A stretch of 64,000 nt of DNA from JBAXPV01 sp037132075 (GTDB lineage: Bacteria; Bacteroidota; Bacteroidia; Bacteroidales; CAIXZF01): NCBI GenBank assembly GCA_037132075.1, contig JBAXPV010000004.1, positions 87,378-151,377 of the forward strand, given 5' to 3'. The notes below the pieces were generated by a model. It was not told the origin of the DNA and made no database searches. It saw only the letters and a program-made list of their open reading frames with translations. Positions 27,928-39,877 of this stretch are shown here, piece by piece. Positions within the stretch are counted from its first letter, which is position 1. Each line of letters starts with the position of its first letter. Made by a program: the position numbers and the translations under genes.

Positions 27928-30900
27928 TGATTATTCTGTAATCACCATTGTTTTCACCTTGGTAACGTCACCGGCTTTGAGTTTGTACATGTAAACACCG
28001 CGTGATAAGCTGGTACCATCAAAATTGAGGGTATGCTTGCCAGCGCTTTGCTGACCGTCAAAGAGGGTAGCGATTTCTTCGCCAAGTACATTGTACACTT
28101 TCAGGCTGATGTTGCCGGCTTGTGGTAATGAATACCTGATTTCGGTAATAGCGTTGAAAGGGTTAGGAACATTGGTAAGGCTGTAGTCAGCATCCTGTAA
28201 GGTGCTAACGAGCTTAGGAATAATGAGAGAAGCCTCATCCATTGGGATACCCTCTCCATCGGAGAGAACACTTTCGGTGTTGGTGGTAAATCCGGCAGAA
28301 CCGTTGAGACTTCCAACTTTCACCTTGAGGGTAGCTACGACATCACCCGCTTTGAGTTCCATAGGATCAATGCTGAACCAAGCCATTCTGAGATGACCGT
28401 TTTTAGCTGTGTACACGAGGTTCTCAGCATCTTTTGTCATCATAACATCCAGAACCTGGAGGTTAGCAGGGTAATCAAGAACGAGAGAAACAGATCCGAC
28501 GTTCATAGCATTTTGAGCATAGATCGGAAGATCAATCACGTCATTATCAACAGTGATGCTTGTTTCGTTGTTGATGATCACGCTGTTCTTCATCGGTGGG
28601 AATGGCGTATAGGTTCCATTAACGTCACCGGTACAAAGTACCTGTACGTCTTTGGTTTGATTCGTAGTCCCATTTACAGTAATTGCAAAAGACTCAGAAC
28701 ACCAGTCTGGACGACCAGGAACAACTCCCGGAGGTAGGAAGTTCGGGATAATACCGACGAACCTTCTGGTAGCGATAAGTGCATCAAGTGCGTTTGGCAC
28801 AGCGCCTACACCATTGATTTCTGCAGCGATAAGATAAATACCTGTGAGGTAGAAACCGTTAAGGTGGACGAAGTTACGCATGATAGCCTGGGCATCATTA
28901 GCATTAACACCACCCCACTTTTTGCCGCTTACTACGGATTTCAGGGTATAGGTTCCATTGTCGAGGTTGAGGAAGCTATAGTTACCTTGAGCATCCGGAC
29001 AGGTAGAATGAACAACAGTTCCGCCTTGGATCAGTTGAACAGCAATACTGTCGCAGGTTCCACCAGGGTTACCAATGGTAAGAGGCTGATAAACGCCGGT
29101 AGAAGTTTTATGCGCATAATAGGTCTTTCCGATAAGGTTGGAGCAATTGCCAAAAGCCAGTGTTCCATTAACCCAGGAAGCATCGAGGTTACCCATGATT
29201 GAATTGGAGAATCCACAACCGTCGGCACCCAGGTCAAAAGTAATCGCACTATTTCCTGAAGGACAGCTTAACTCGAGGTCAATCAGTTTACCAGTACCTA
29301 CAGAGGCAGGGGTAAGGGAGAACCAGGTTGCGGTAATCTGTGTTCCAACCTGGCTAATCACGAAACCGGATGCATTTAAAGCAGTGCTCAGATTATAGTA
29401 ATTTGTCAGGGTCACGTTTGGACCAACAGTCAGCTTCAGGTTCATACTCTGGATGTTGTTACAAGCCTGAGTATTGATAGAAACGATTTTAGTACCAGGA
29501 CATGGCTGATTCAAACTGCTAACAGTTGTGACGATGGTAGGAATAGGAGCGATTACGAAAACGGTATAATCTTCACCTTCTGAATAATAAACGTCGGTAC
29601 AAGGATCCGGTTGAGAAGAATAACTCATCCGAACACGCATCGTTCTTGGACCAGGAGCGATATTGTTTGGAATAATGATATTGGCAGCATAGTTCTGTCC
29701 AGGACTGGCATTGCCTAAGCCCGGGATCGGATATTTCTCATTGGCTGCATCAAAGAGGTAGTTCTGATTCCAGTCAATATATACGGCCATGTAGTCAGCT
29801 GACCAGTAAGTAGAAACGTGCGCATGGAAAGGAACAGTATCACCGGTTTGAACGTAGGTGCTGATGTTGGTATAGTCAGCCCAGCCACCCATAGTAAAAC
29901 CGCTCGTATTATTAATTGACCCAAATTGTACATTGGTGATGTACTCATCTGATCCTGTATAACCCGTTGATGCAGGATAACAATACCTTGGAGGCAGGAT
30001 AGAGAACTTAAAGGAATACCTGTTTGAGAATCCGCAAACGATGTCATATTCATTGAAGTTAGGAGCAACAACCAAAGCATAAGTACCAGGTACAAGGTTT
30101 GGCCATACAAGGCTGTCTTCAACACATTTGGTGAAAGTCTTGGTGGTTATGGCAGCGCTGGTGCTGCATGGCAATCCTACGATGCTGATGTCCATTCCGA
30201 ATTCAGCTTTTCCTACTGCCCTGATGGTTTTTACCGATGAGATGGTAAAGGTGTACCAGTCAGTGTCTCTGAGGGTATCCACTTTCCAGACATCACCGCA
30301 ATAAGCAGTGCCGTTGGTGAGTGTAATGTATGCAGGCGGGGTGCTTGTGCAGCCACCATTGAGGTTATCACCACACTGTTCTGATTCTGAAATAGCATTA
30401 GGATAACAAGGAGAAGCAAGTACACAGGAAGTGTTCTTTACACATTTCGCAACGGTATCATTTACCCAGTTAACATCACCAGGTACATTCCATACCCATG
30501 CTTTGAAACAATAGGTTCCGGCTGCTGAAAGGTTTTCCAGGTTGCTGAAAGAATAATCAACCCAGTCACCAGGGGTCAGCGGTGGGTATCCAATAACGGT
30601 CCACTGTTCGGTATTCGTCACGCCAGTTCCTAATTTATAGGAGAGCTTGCAATCGTTTACGGTGGTGGTGCCGAAGTTTCTGATTTTCACGATGACAGGC
30701 TCAGCTGTGGTTAGGTTTCCTGTTTTTGGGAACTTGATCATCATCAGGCCAAGATCGGTTGGAGAAACAACTGGAGTGTGAGGAATGGCAAAGCCAGTCA
30801 TCTCGAGTCCGCCCGGGAAGCCTTTAACTTTGGTAATAGTCCCTGTGCTGAGCTCTCCTTTATACAGAGCGCCTGAGCCGGCGGCTGCACCAAAAGCTGC

Positions 30901-33654
30901 CAGGTATAATTTGCCGGTTGTACGGTCAAATTCCATATCCTGTGAATAATTCATGTCAAAGGTTGCAGGACCGATAGCTTCTTTGTCGTAGTTCAGCGGG
31001 TCGATCACGAAGAGTTTGTCAACGGCAATGTCATAGAAATATAAGGTTCCATTGTCGTTACAGGCAAGGTTGATGCCCAAACCGCTGGTATAACCGAGGT
31101 TGCAGAACAGAACGGCTTGTCCTGTTGTCCTGTTGATTTCATACAGGGTAGTGGCATAGTTGCCAATAGGACCTGCGATAGAACCAATACCATAAAGTTT
31201 TCCAGAAGTATAGTCATAGGAAAGTCCGTTGATGTTTACACCAAGAGGACCAACATTGGTTTGTGCGCCGGTAGTGGTATTAATTTTGATCAGGTATCCA
31301 TGGTTATAGGTAGGAGGTGCAAAATAATCGGTGGCATACCAGGTACCATTGCCTGCAGGGTCTTTACCCCAGGTGCCGCTGATCAGGTAGTCAGCTCCGG
31401 TGAAGCTGCTCAGCTGAGTCAGGTAGTCAGGATGCTCCAGGAAGAAAGCAACGCTTCCTTTGGTAAATGTTGAAGTTTGTGGACTGGCAACAAAGCCATA
31501 GGCACGGGTCAAGACAGCATCAAACTGCATGCCTTTGCTTAAGCACTGATTGAAAAAGTTCATGTCAGTAGCCAGGCTCACACAACAAGTAAAGGTAGAA
31601 TTTGCTGCAGGGAAGGTGCTTGGTGCAAAAGTAATGATCGTGTCGGCTGTTTGTGCATTCCTGGTGACAGTCTTCGTGGAAGTATATCCGGCAGGACCGG
31701 TCATCGTCACGGTGAAAGTTTCATTGGTAGTTCCAACGTTCCTCACTTTTGCGCTGGGGGTTACAACAGAACCGGCAAGGGCAAAGTCATCATTCATGAT
31801 ACTGGTCACAGCTACATCATGTGCAGCAAGAGTTTCGTATCTGACAATAAGTTGTGGTTTGTTGGTTTGGTTCCAACCATCGGCGCCACCATAATAACTA
31901 TTTACCGGGGTTTCATATTCATTAAATCCAAAGGCAAACCAGGTGCTGTTTCCACCAGGACTGGCAGCAGTAGCGATATCTTGTTTAATGTTACCTGTTG
32001 CCAAAGCGTCTGTATTCCATCCCAGGGTGTAATGGGAGCTCCCTGTTGCTGAATTGTAAACAAATCCTGTGGAAATTTCATTCCAAAGTCCCGATGCAGA
32101 GTTTGTTACTGGATCATTGGTAAGTTTGCGGAGATAGTAAAAAGGCGCACCAACAGATGTGGTTAAGTACCAGCGTAATTGAACATCAAGAATAGCTGCT
32201 CCCGGAGGTACAGAACTGAGTGGGAATTTGGCCCAACCCCCTTTAACGGCACCGGAACTCCATTCGATCTGGCTGGTCTGGGTGATCGTCAAGGCAGGGG
32301 TCCCTGTGGTTCCTTGTACAGTACCTGTCCAGTTTGGTAATAAAGTTGGACGGATCGTATCATTAACAATCAAAGGCGTTGTGTTTGTGACAGTCTTGCA
32401 TTTTTTGTCATTCAGTGCAAATTGATCACCTGGGTATACTGTGCTGACACAGATTGTCCAGTTGTTATACTGGTGAATGTCGGCAGTAGCATTGAAAGTA
32501 TAAGTCCATTCCATGCCCGGGACCAGTGTTTGCGTAATGATTTCTGTTGGAGAATCCACACCGTTGACAGAGAATTTTACAGGGATGTTGGTAATGTTGG
32601 ATGTCCCATAGTTGCGGATAATGGCCTGCACAGGTGCTGTTGCACTAAGAGAAACACCACTTACAGGGGTAAGGACCGATTTCACACCGGCATCGGTTGG
32701 GTAAGAAACAGTATATCCCATTTCGTAACCAAAAATATGGTAATTGAATCCAACAGGAATCCCATATGAATATACAGTTCCGAGTAAGGTTAATTTGCCG
32801 GGCTCAAATAATTTAGAATCTGACAAACCATAAGGATAAGGATATGCGTAAGTGGTAAGGTCTGTTAATGCGTGAGAAACACCGGTATTATAGGTTTGCG
32901 TAAGTGGATTCCATTGCAGAAGTGCATAACCGGTGGTACTTCCATACCAAATATATTTAGTTCCAGGGTTGGAGTATTCATCGGTAGCAGAACCGTAACA
33001 GCTTGAAGTAAGCGTATAAGGTCCGCCAATTAATGTACCGTCCATTTTTACAGAGAAAGTTCTGTAATAATCACCGCACCAGAACCCACCATTGCCAGCG
33101 TCAAGACCCTGGTCAAAAGTGACCTGGTATCCATAAGAGAATGGAAGCGTGATGGTACTGATCAGGTTTTTGTTTGGAAGATCCAGTTTGTAGAGCTTGG
33201 CACTTGGATACTCATAAGAGATGGCATACCAATATTGGCCATCATAAGCCATATCGCGACAAGAGTAATAGTTCGGAGAAGCATAAATCGGCACTCCGGT
33301 AATGTTGAATGTCTCAACCAAAGAACCCGTTGTGGTATATTTGGCAAAAGCATTGGTGCCATCGTAGGGCTGGGTAGCATAAAGAAACTGTCCGTCACTT
33401 TCCACACCCCAGCTTTCAACAACGATAGGGACATTTAAAGTGATGTCCCACAAATTATTTGGGGAAGCTGCTAATTTGGCGTTGGCCGGCACATTGGAAG
33501 GAGCAGGCTGACTGGCAATTTCTGCTGCCTGAGCTTGCAGCGTTTTCAGTAAGACTTGCTTCTGCGCGTCATAAGAAGCTGAACTCTTCTCTGTAAACTC
33601 AGGTTTCTGAGTTGCAGGAACAGCACTTCCGCTCATGTTTTCGATCCCGTTTGC
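27928..33654 (-). repeat. Copy 1 of a 5.7-kb tandem duplication
   Basis: Matches 34151-39877 at a constant offset of 6223 bases. All stretches compared were identical, and translations in all frames agree. Divergence begins abruptly at 33655, about 180 bases before the start codon is reached, and at 27927, three bases past the stop codon. Confidence 0.9.
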
Positions 33655-33834
33655 TACTTCCACCTCAAGCTTCCAGGTAGAAGCCTTCACGTTGGAAACG
33701 GCAGGATCTACTTTTACTCCGGAATTCACAGAACCCTGTTTAACAGGTTCTGCTTTCTGGGCGAAAGTCATGAGCCCAAAAAGTACCGCCGGTATTAAAA
33801 GCAGTAACTTAAACATTGTCATTCTTTTTTTCAT
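27931..33834 (-). CDS. Secreted propeller/GEVED/cohesin-like/dockerin-like protein, 1967 residues (copy 1)
   Basis: Signal peptide MKKRMTMFKLLLLIPAVLFG to TFAQ. Order of parts: propeller-like region (about 125-370; YATQPYDGTNAFAKY, DMAYDGQYWYAISYEYPSAK); CARDB-like domain (378-488); a DNRLRE-like beta domain (488-668; WAKFPLSSVPPGAAILDVQL); second CARDB-like; second propeller-like region (775-1020; LYEINRTTGQAVLF, MEFDRTTGKLYLA); third CARDB-like; a pre-peptidase-C-like domain (1138-1280; DTDWYTFTI); a GEVED domain (1283-1426; VYIDWNQNYLFD ... YSEGEDYTVFV); cohesin-like (1431-1561); CnaB-like plus dockerin-like (WGGVNANDAQAIMRNFVHL; AAEINGVGAVPNALDALIA; GDVNGTYTPFPP); cohesin-like (1751-1878); T9SS type A tail (NVPNPFNAITEIRYSLP ... 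GVYMYKL). It has its own terminator. No active-site motif was found; probably structural or adhesive. Confidence 0.88.
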   Translation of the reverse strand: MKKRMTMFKLLLLIPAVLFGLMTFAQKAEPVKQGSVNSGVKVDPAVSNVKASTWKLEVEVANGIENMSGSAVPATQKPEFTEKSSASYDAQKQVLLKTLQAQAAEIASQPAPSNVPANAKLAASPNNLWDITLNVPIVVESWGVESDGQFLYATQPYDGTNAFAKYTTTGSLVETFNITGVPIYASPNYYSCRDMAYDGQYWYAISYEYPSAKLYKLDLPNKNLISTITLPFSYGYQVTFDQGLDAGNGGFWCGDYYRTFSVKMDGTLIGGPYTLTSSCYGSATDEYSNPGTKYIWYGSTTGYALLQWNPLTQTYNTGVSHALTDLTTYAYPYPYGLSDSKLFEPGKLTLLGTVYSYGIPVGFNYHIFGYEMGYTVSYPTDAGVKSVLTPVSGVSLSATAPVQAIIRNYGTSNITNIPVKFSVNGVDSPTEIITQTLVPGMEWTYTFNATADIHQYNNWTICVSTVYPGDQFALNDKKCKTVTNTTPLIVNDTIRPTLLPNWTGTVQGTTGTPALTITQTSQIEWSSGAVKGGWAKFPLSSVPPGAAILDVQLRWYLTTSVGAPFYYLRKLTNDPVTNSASGLWNEISTGFVYNSATGSSHYTLGWNTDALATGNIKQDIATAASPGGNSTWFAFGFNEYETPVNSYYGGADGWNQTNKPQLIVRYETLAAHDVAVTSIMNDDFALAGSVVTPSAKVRNVGTTNETFTVTMTGPAGYTSTKTVTRNAQTADTIITFAPSTFPAANSTFTCCVSLATDMNFFNQCLSKGMQFDAVLTRAYGFVASPQTSTFTKGSVAFFLEHPDYLTQLSSFTGADYLISGTWGKDPAGNGTWYATDYFAPPTYNHGYLIKINTTTGAQTNVGPLGVNINGLSYDYTSGKLYGIGSIAGPIGNYATTLYEINRTTGQAVLFCNLGYTSGLGINLACNDNGTLYFYDIAVDKLFVIDPLNYDKEAIGPATFDMNYSQDMEFDRTTGKLYLAAFGAAAGSGALYKGELSTGTITKVKGFPGGLEMTGFAIPHTPVVSPTDLGLMMIKFPKTGNLTTAEPVIVKIRNFGTTTVNDCKLSYKLGTGVTNTEQWTVIGYPPLTPGDWVDYSFSNLENLSAAGTYCFKAWVWNVPGDVNWVNDTVAKCVKNTSCVLASPCYPNAISESEQCGDNLNGGCTSTPPAYITLTNGTAYCGDVWKVDTLRDTDWYTFTISSVKTIRAVGKAEFGMDISIVGLPCSTSAAITTKTFTKCVEDSLVWPNLVPGTYALVVAPNFNEYDIVCGFSNRYSFKFSILPPRYCYPASTGYTGSDEYITNVQFGSINNTSGFTMGGWADYTNISTYVQTGDTVPFHAHVSTYWSADYMAVYIDWNQNYLFDAANEKYPIPGLGNASPGQNYAANIIIPNNIAPGPRTMRVRMSYSSQPDPCTDVYYSEGEDYTVFVIAPIPTIVTTVSSLNQPCPGTKIVSINTQACNNIQSMNLKLTVGPNVTLTNYYNLSTALNASGFVISQVGTQITATWFSLTPASVGTGKLIDLELSCPSGNSAITFDLGADGCGFSNSIMGNLDASWVNGTLAFGNCSNLIGKTYYAHKTSTGVYQPLTIGNPGGTCDSIAVQLIQGGTVVHSTCPDAQGNYSFLNLDNGTYTLKSVVSGKKWGGVNANDAQAIMRNFVHLNGFYLTGIYLIAAEINGVGAVPNALDALIATRRFVGIIPNFLPPGVVPGRPDWCSESFAITVNGTTNQTKDVQVLCTGDVNGTYTPFPPMKNSVIINNETSITVDNDVIDLPIYAQNAMNVGSVSLVLDYPANLQVLDVMMTKDAENLVYTAKNGHLRMAWFSIDPMELKAGDVVATLKVKVGSLNGSAGFTTNTESVLSDGEGIPMDEASLIIPKLVSTLQDADYSLTNVPNPFNAITEIRYSLPQAGNISLKVYNVLGEEIATLFDGQQSAGKHTLNFDGTSLSRGVYMYKLKAGDVTKVKTMVITE

Positions 33835-34153
33835 TTGAGAACACTTTAGTTATTAATAATAGGATAGGTATTTGGTTAATTTCATCGCGAGTAATTGAGA
33901 ATCAATGTTAAGTACGCCTTAGCAGGCTGAATTTGTTGCATAAATCCGCCAAAATCATAAGGTGAAATAATTGATTAGACAATGGAATTAAGTAAAAGCT
34001 TAAAACAGAAAAAAATAATTAGTGGAACAGCCTGAGATTATTTTTATCGCAGTAAGTTTCTCGATTATCAATATAAATGTGCCTCATTGGATAAAATAAA
34101 AAAAGCGCCCCCAAAAGGAGGCGCTTTTTTTAATGTGTTTTTTTATTTGATGA
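33835..34153. other. Spacer between the duplicated genes
   Basis: 319 bases, A/T-rich, no gene. The right part contains the terminator of copy 2; the left part should contain the promoter of copy 1, but no exact TAnnTTTG box was found. It is unlike the spacer upstream of copy 2, so the promoter regions were not duplicated or have diverged fully. Confidence 0.5.
34101..34131 (-). terminator. Intrinsic terminator after copy 2 (1965-residue gene)
   Basis: A-run, stem AGCGCC / GGCGCT with a purine-rich loop, then a T-run; about 25 bases past the stop codon at 34154. Confidence 0.75.
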
Positions 34154-37100
34154 TTATTCTGTAATCACCATTGTTTTCACCTTGGTAACGTCACCGGCTT
34201 TGAGTTTGTACATGTAAACACCGCGTGATAAGCTGGTACCATCAAAATTGAGGGTATGCTTGCCAGCGCTTTGCTGACCGTCAAAGAGGGTAGCGATTTC
34301 TTCGCCAAGTACATTGTACACTTTCAGGCTGATGTTGCCGGCTTGTGGTAATGAATACCTGATTTCGGTAATAGCGTTGAAAGGGTTAGGAACATTGGTA
34401 AGGCTGTAGTCAGCATCCTGTAAGGTGCTAACGAGCTTAGGAATAATGAGAGAAGCCTCATCCATTGGGATACCCTCTCCATCGGAGAGAACACTTTCGG
34501 TGTTGGTGGTAAATCCGGCAGAACCGTTGAGACTTCCAACTTTCACCTTGAGGGTAGCTACGACATCACCCGCTTTGAGTTCCATAGGATCAATGCTGAA
34601 CCAAGCCATTCTGAGATGACCGTTTTTAGCTGTGTACACGAGGTTCTCAGCATCTTTTGTCATCATAACATCCAGAACCTGGAGGTTAGCAGGGTAATCA
34701 AGAACGAGAGAAACAGATCCGACGTTCATAGCATTTTGAGCATAGATCGGAAGATCAATCACGTCATTATCAACAGTGATGCTTGTTTCGTTGTTGATGA
34801 TCACGCTGTTCTTCATCGGTGGGAATGGCGTATAGGTTCCATTAACGTCACCGGTACAAAGTACCTGTACGTCTTTGGTTTGATTCGTAGTCCCATTTAC
34901 AGTAATTGCAAAAGACTCAGAACACCAGTCTGGACGACCAGGAACAACTCCCGGAGGTAGGAAGTTCGGGATAATACCGACGAACCTTCTGGTAGCGATA
35001 AGTGCATCAAGTGCGTTTGGCACAGCGCCTACACCATTGATTTCTGCAGCGATAAGATAAATACCTGTGAGGTAGAAACCGTTAAGGTGGACGAAGTTAC
35101 GCATGATAGCCTGGGCATCATTAGCATTAACACCACCCCACTTTTTGCCGCTTACTACGGATTTCAGGGTATAGGTTCCATTGTCGAGGTTGAGGAAGCT
35201 ATAGTTACCTTGAGCATCCGGACAGGTAGAATGAACAACAGTTCCGCCTTGGATCAGTTGAACAGCAATACTGTCGCAGGTTCCACCAGGGTTACCAATG
35301 GTAAGAGGCTGATAAACGCCGGTAGAAGTTTTATGCGCATAATAGGTCTTTCCGATAAGGTTGGAGCAATTGCCAAAAGCCAGTGTTCCATTAACCCAGG
35401 AAGCATCGAGGTTACCCATGATTGAATTGGAGAATCCACAACCGTCGGCACCCAGGTCAAAAGTAATCGCACTATTTCCTGAAGGACAGCTTAACTCGAG
35501 GTCAATCAGTTTACCAGTACCTACAGAGGCAGGGGTAAGGGAGAACCAGGTTGCGGTAATCTGTGTTCCAACCTGGCTAATCACGAAACCGGATGCATTT
35601 AAAGCAGTGCTCAGATTATAGTAATTTGTCAGGGTCACGTTTGGACCAACAGTCAGCTTCAGGTTCATACTCTGGATGTTGTTACAAGCCTGAGTATTGA
35701 TAGAAACGATTTTAGTACCAGGACATGGCTGATTCAAACTGCTAACAGTTGTGACGATGGTAGGAATAGGAGCGATTACGAAAACGGTATAATCTTCACC
35801 TTCTGAATAATAAACGTCGGTACAAGGATCCGGTTGAGAAGAATAACTCATCCGAACACGCATCGTTCTTGGACCAGGAGCGATATTGTTTGGAATAATG
35901 ATATTGGCAGCATAGTTCTGTCCAGGACTGGCATTGCCTAAGCCCGGGATCGGATATTTCTCATTGGCTGCATCAAAGAGGTAGTTCTGATTCCAGTCAA
36001 TATATACGGCCATGTAGTCAGCTGACCAGTAAGTAGAAACGTGCGCATGGAAAGGAACAGTATCACCGGTTTGAACGTAGGTGCTGATGTTGGTATAGTC
36101 AGCCCAGCCACCCATAGTAAAACCGCTCGTATTATTAATTGACCCAAATTGTACATTGGTGATGTACTCATCTGATCCTGTATAACCCGTTGATGCAGGA
36201 TAACAATACCTTGGAGGCAGGATAGAGAACTTAAAGGAATACCTGTTTGAGAATCCGCAAACGATGTCATATTCATTGAAGTTAGGAGCAACAACCAAAG
36301 CATAAGTACCAGGTACAAGGTTTGGCCATACAAGGCTGTCTTCAACACATTTGGTGAAAGTCTTGGTGGTTATGGCAGCGCTGGTGCTGCATGGCAATCC
36401 TACGATGCTGATGTCCATTCCGAATTCAGCTTTTCCTACTGCCCTGATGGTTTTTACCGATGAGATGGTAAAGGTGTACCAGTCAGTGTCTCTGAGGGTA
36501 TCCACTTTCCAGACATCACCGCAATAAGCAGTGCCGTTGGTGAGTGTAATGTATGCAGGCGGGGTGCTTGTGCAGCCACCATTGAGGTTATCACCACACT
36601 GTTCTGATTCTGAAATAGCATTAGGATAACAAGGAGAAGCAAGTACACAGGAAGTGTTCTTTACACATTTCGCAACGGTATCATTTACCCAGTTAACATC
36701 ACCAGGTACATTCCATACCCATGCTTTGAAACAATAGGTTCCGGCTGCTGAAAGGTTTTCCAGGTTGCTGAAAGAATAATCAACCCAGTCACCAGGGGTC
36801 AGCGGTGGGTATCCAATAACGGTCCACTGTTCGGTATTCGTCACGCCAGTTCCTAATTTATAGGAGAGCTTGCAATCGTTTACGGTGGTGGTGCCGAAGT
36901 TTCTGATTTTCACGATGACAGGCTCAGCTGTGGTTAGGTTTCCTGTTTTTGGGAACTTGATCATCATCAGGCCAAGATCGGTTGGAGAAACAACTGGAGT
37001 GTGAGGAATGGCAAAGCCAGTCATCTCGAGTCCGCCCGGGAAGCCTTTAACTTTGGTAATAGTCCCTGTGCTGAGCTCTCCTTTATACAGAGCGCCTGAG

Positions 37101-39877
37101 CCGGCGGCTGCACCAAAAGCTGCCAGGTATAATTTGCCGGTTGTACGGTCAAATTCCATATCCTGTGAATAATTCATGTCAAAGGTTGCAGGACCGATAG
37201 CTTCTTTGTCGTAGTTCAGCGGGTCGATCACGAAGAGTTTGTCAACGGCAATGTCATAGAAATATAAGGTTCCATTGTCGTTACAGGCAAGGTTGATGCC
37301 CAAACCGCTGGTATAACCGAGGTTGCAGAACAGAACGGCTTGTCCTGTTGTCCTGTTGATTTCATACAGGGTAGTGGCATAGTTGCCAATAGGACCTGCG
37401 ATAGAACCAATACCATAAAGTTTTCCAGAAGTATAGTCATAGGAAAGTCCGTTGATGTTTACACCAAGAGGACCAACATTGGTTTGTGCGCCGGTAGTGG
37501 TATTAATTTTGATCAGGTATCCATGGTTATAGGTAGGAGGTGCAAAATAATCGGTGGCATACCAGGTACCATTGCCTGCAGGGTCTTTACCCCAGGTGCC
37601 GCTGATCAGGTAGTCAGCTCCGGTGAAGCTGCTCAGCTGAGTCAGGTAGTCAGGATGCTCCAGGAAGAAAGCAACGCTTCCTTTGGTAAATGTTGAAGTT
37701 TGTGGACTGGCAACAAAGCCATAGGCACGGGTCAAGACAGCATCAAACTGCATGCCTTTGCTTAAGCACTGATTGAAAAAGTTCATGTCAGTAGCCAGGC
37801 TCACACAACAAGTAAAGGTAGAATTTGCTGCAGGGAAGGTGCTTGGTGCAAAAGTAATGATCGTGTCGGCTGTTTGTGCATTCCTGGTGACAGTCTTCGT
37901 GGAAGTATATCCGGCAGGACCGGTCATCGTCACGGTGAAAGTTTCATTGGTAGTTCCAACGTTCCTCACTTTTGCGCTGGGGGTTACAACAGAACCGGCA
38001 AGGGCAAAGTCATCATTCATGATACTGGTCACAGCTACATCATGTGCAGCAAGAGTTTCGTATCTGACAATAAGTTGTGGTTTGTTGGTTTGGTTCCAAC
38101 CATCGGCGCCACCATAATAACTATTTACCGGGGTTTCATATTCATTAAATCCAAAGGCAAACCAGGTGCTGTTTCCACCAGGACTGGCAGCAGTAGCGAT
38201 ATCTTGTTTAATGTTACCTGTTGCCAAAGCGTCTGTATTCCATCCCAGGGTGTAATGGGAGCTCCCTGTTGCTGAATTGTAAACAAATCCTGTGGAAATT
38301 TCATTCCAAAGTCCCGATGCAGAGTTTGTTACTGGATCATTGGTAAGTTTGCGGAGATAGTAAAAAGGCGCACCAACAGATGTGGTTAAGTACCAGCGTA
38401 ATTGAACATCAAGAATAGCTGCTCCCGGAGGTACAGAACTGAGTGGGAATTTGGCCCAACCCCCTTTAACGGCACCGGAACTCCATTCGATCTGGCTGGT
38501 CTGGGTGATCGTCAAGGCAGGGGTCCCTGTGGTTCCTTGTACAGTACCTGTCCAGTTTGGTAATAAAGTTGGACGGATCGTATCATTAACAATCAAAGGC
38601 GTTGTGTTTGTGACAGTCTTGCATTTTTTGTCATTCAGTGCAAATTGATCACCTGGGTATACTGTGCTGACACAGATTGTCCAGTTGTTATACTGGTGAA
38701 TGTCGGCAGTAGCATTGAAAGTATAAGTCCATTCCATGCCCGGGACCAGTGTTTGCGTAATGATTTCTGTTGGAGAATCCACACCGTTGACAGAGAATTT
38801 TACAGGGATGTTGGTAATGTTGGATGTCCCATAGTTGCGGATAATGGCCTGCACAGGTGCTGTTGCACTAAGAGAAACACCACTTACAGGGGTAAGGACC
38901 GATTTCACACCGGCATCGGTTGGGTAAGAAACAGTATATCCCATTTCGTAACCAAAAATATGGTAATTGAATCCAACAGGAATCCCATATGAATATACAG
39001 TTCCGAGTAAGGTTAATTTGCCGGGCTCAAATAATTTAGAATCTGACAAACCATAAGGATAAGGATATGCGTAAGTGGTAAGGTCTGTTAATGCGTGAGA
39101 AACACCGGTATTATAGGTTTGCGTAAGTGGATTCCATTGCAGAAGTGCATAACCGGTGGTACTTCCATACCAAATATATTTAGTTCCAGGGTTGGAGTAT
39201 TCATCGGTAGCAGAACCGTAACAGCTTGAAGTAAGCGTATAAGGTCCGCCAATTAATGTACCGTCCATTTTTACAGAGAAAGTTCTGTAATAATCACCGC
39301 ACCAGAACCCACCATTGCCAGCGTCAAGACCCTGGTCAAAAGTGACCTGGTATCCATAAGAGAATGGAAGCGTGATGGTACTGATCAGGTTTTTGTTTGG
39401 AAGATCCAGTTTGTAGAGCTTGGCACTTGGATACTCATAAGAGATGGCATACCAATATTGGCCATCATAAGCCATATCGCGACAAGAGTAATAGTTCGGA
39501 GAAGCATAAATCGGCACTCCGGTAATGTTGAATGTCTCAACCAAAGAACCCGTTGTGGTATATTTGGCAAAAGCATTGGTGCCATCGTAGGGCTGGGTAG
39601 CATAAAGAAACTGTCCGTCACTTTCCACACCCCAGCTTTCAACAACGATAGGGACATTTAAAGTGATGTCCCACAAATTATTTGGGGAAGCTGCTAATTT
39701 GGCGTTGGCCGGCACATTGGAAGGAGCAGGCTGACTGGCAATTTCTGCTGCCTGAGCTTGCAGCGTTTTCAGTAAGACTTGCTTCTGCGCGTCATAAGAA
39801 GCTGAACTCTTCTCTGTAAACTCAGGTTTCTGAGTTGCAGGAACAGCACTTCCGCTCATGTTTTCGATCCCGTTTGC
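34151..39877 (-). repeat. Copy 2 of a 5.7-kb tandem duplication
   Basis: Partner of 27928-33654 (offset 6223). Beyond 39877 the two genes differ by several substitutions and a 6-base in-frame deletion (copy 1 reads EPVKQGSVN, copy 2 EPKGSVN). Confidence 0.9.

Noticed and set aside
27928..39877. The duplicated genes as an assembly artefact
   Set aside because: The 5' coding ends, both spacers and the terminators differ between copies, so the two are distinct loci in this sequence. Read depth would still be worth checking.
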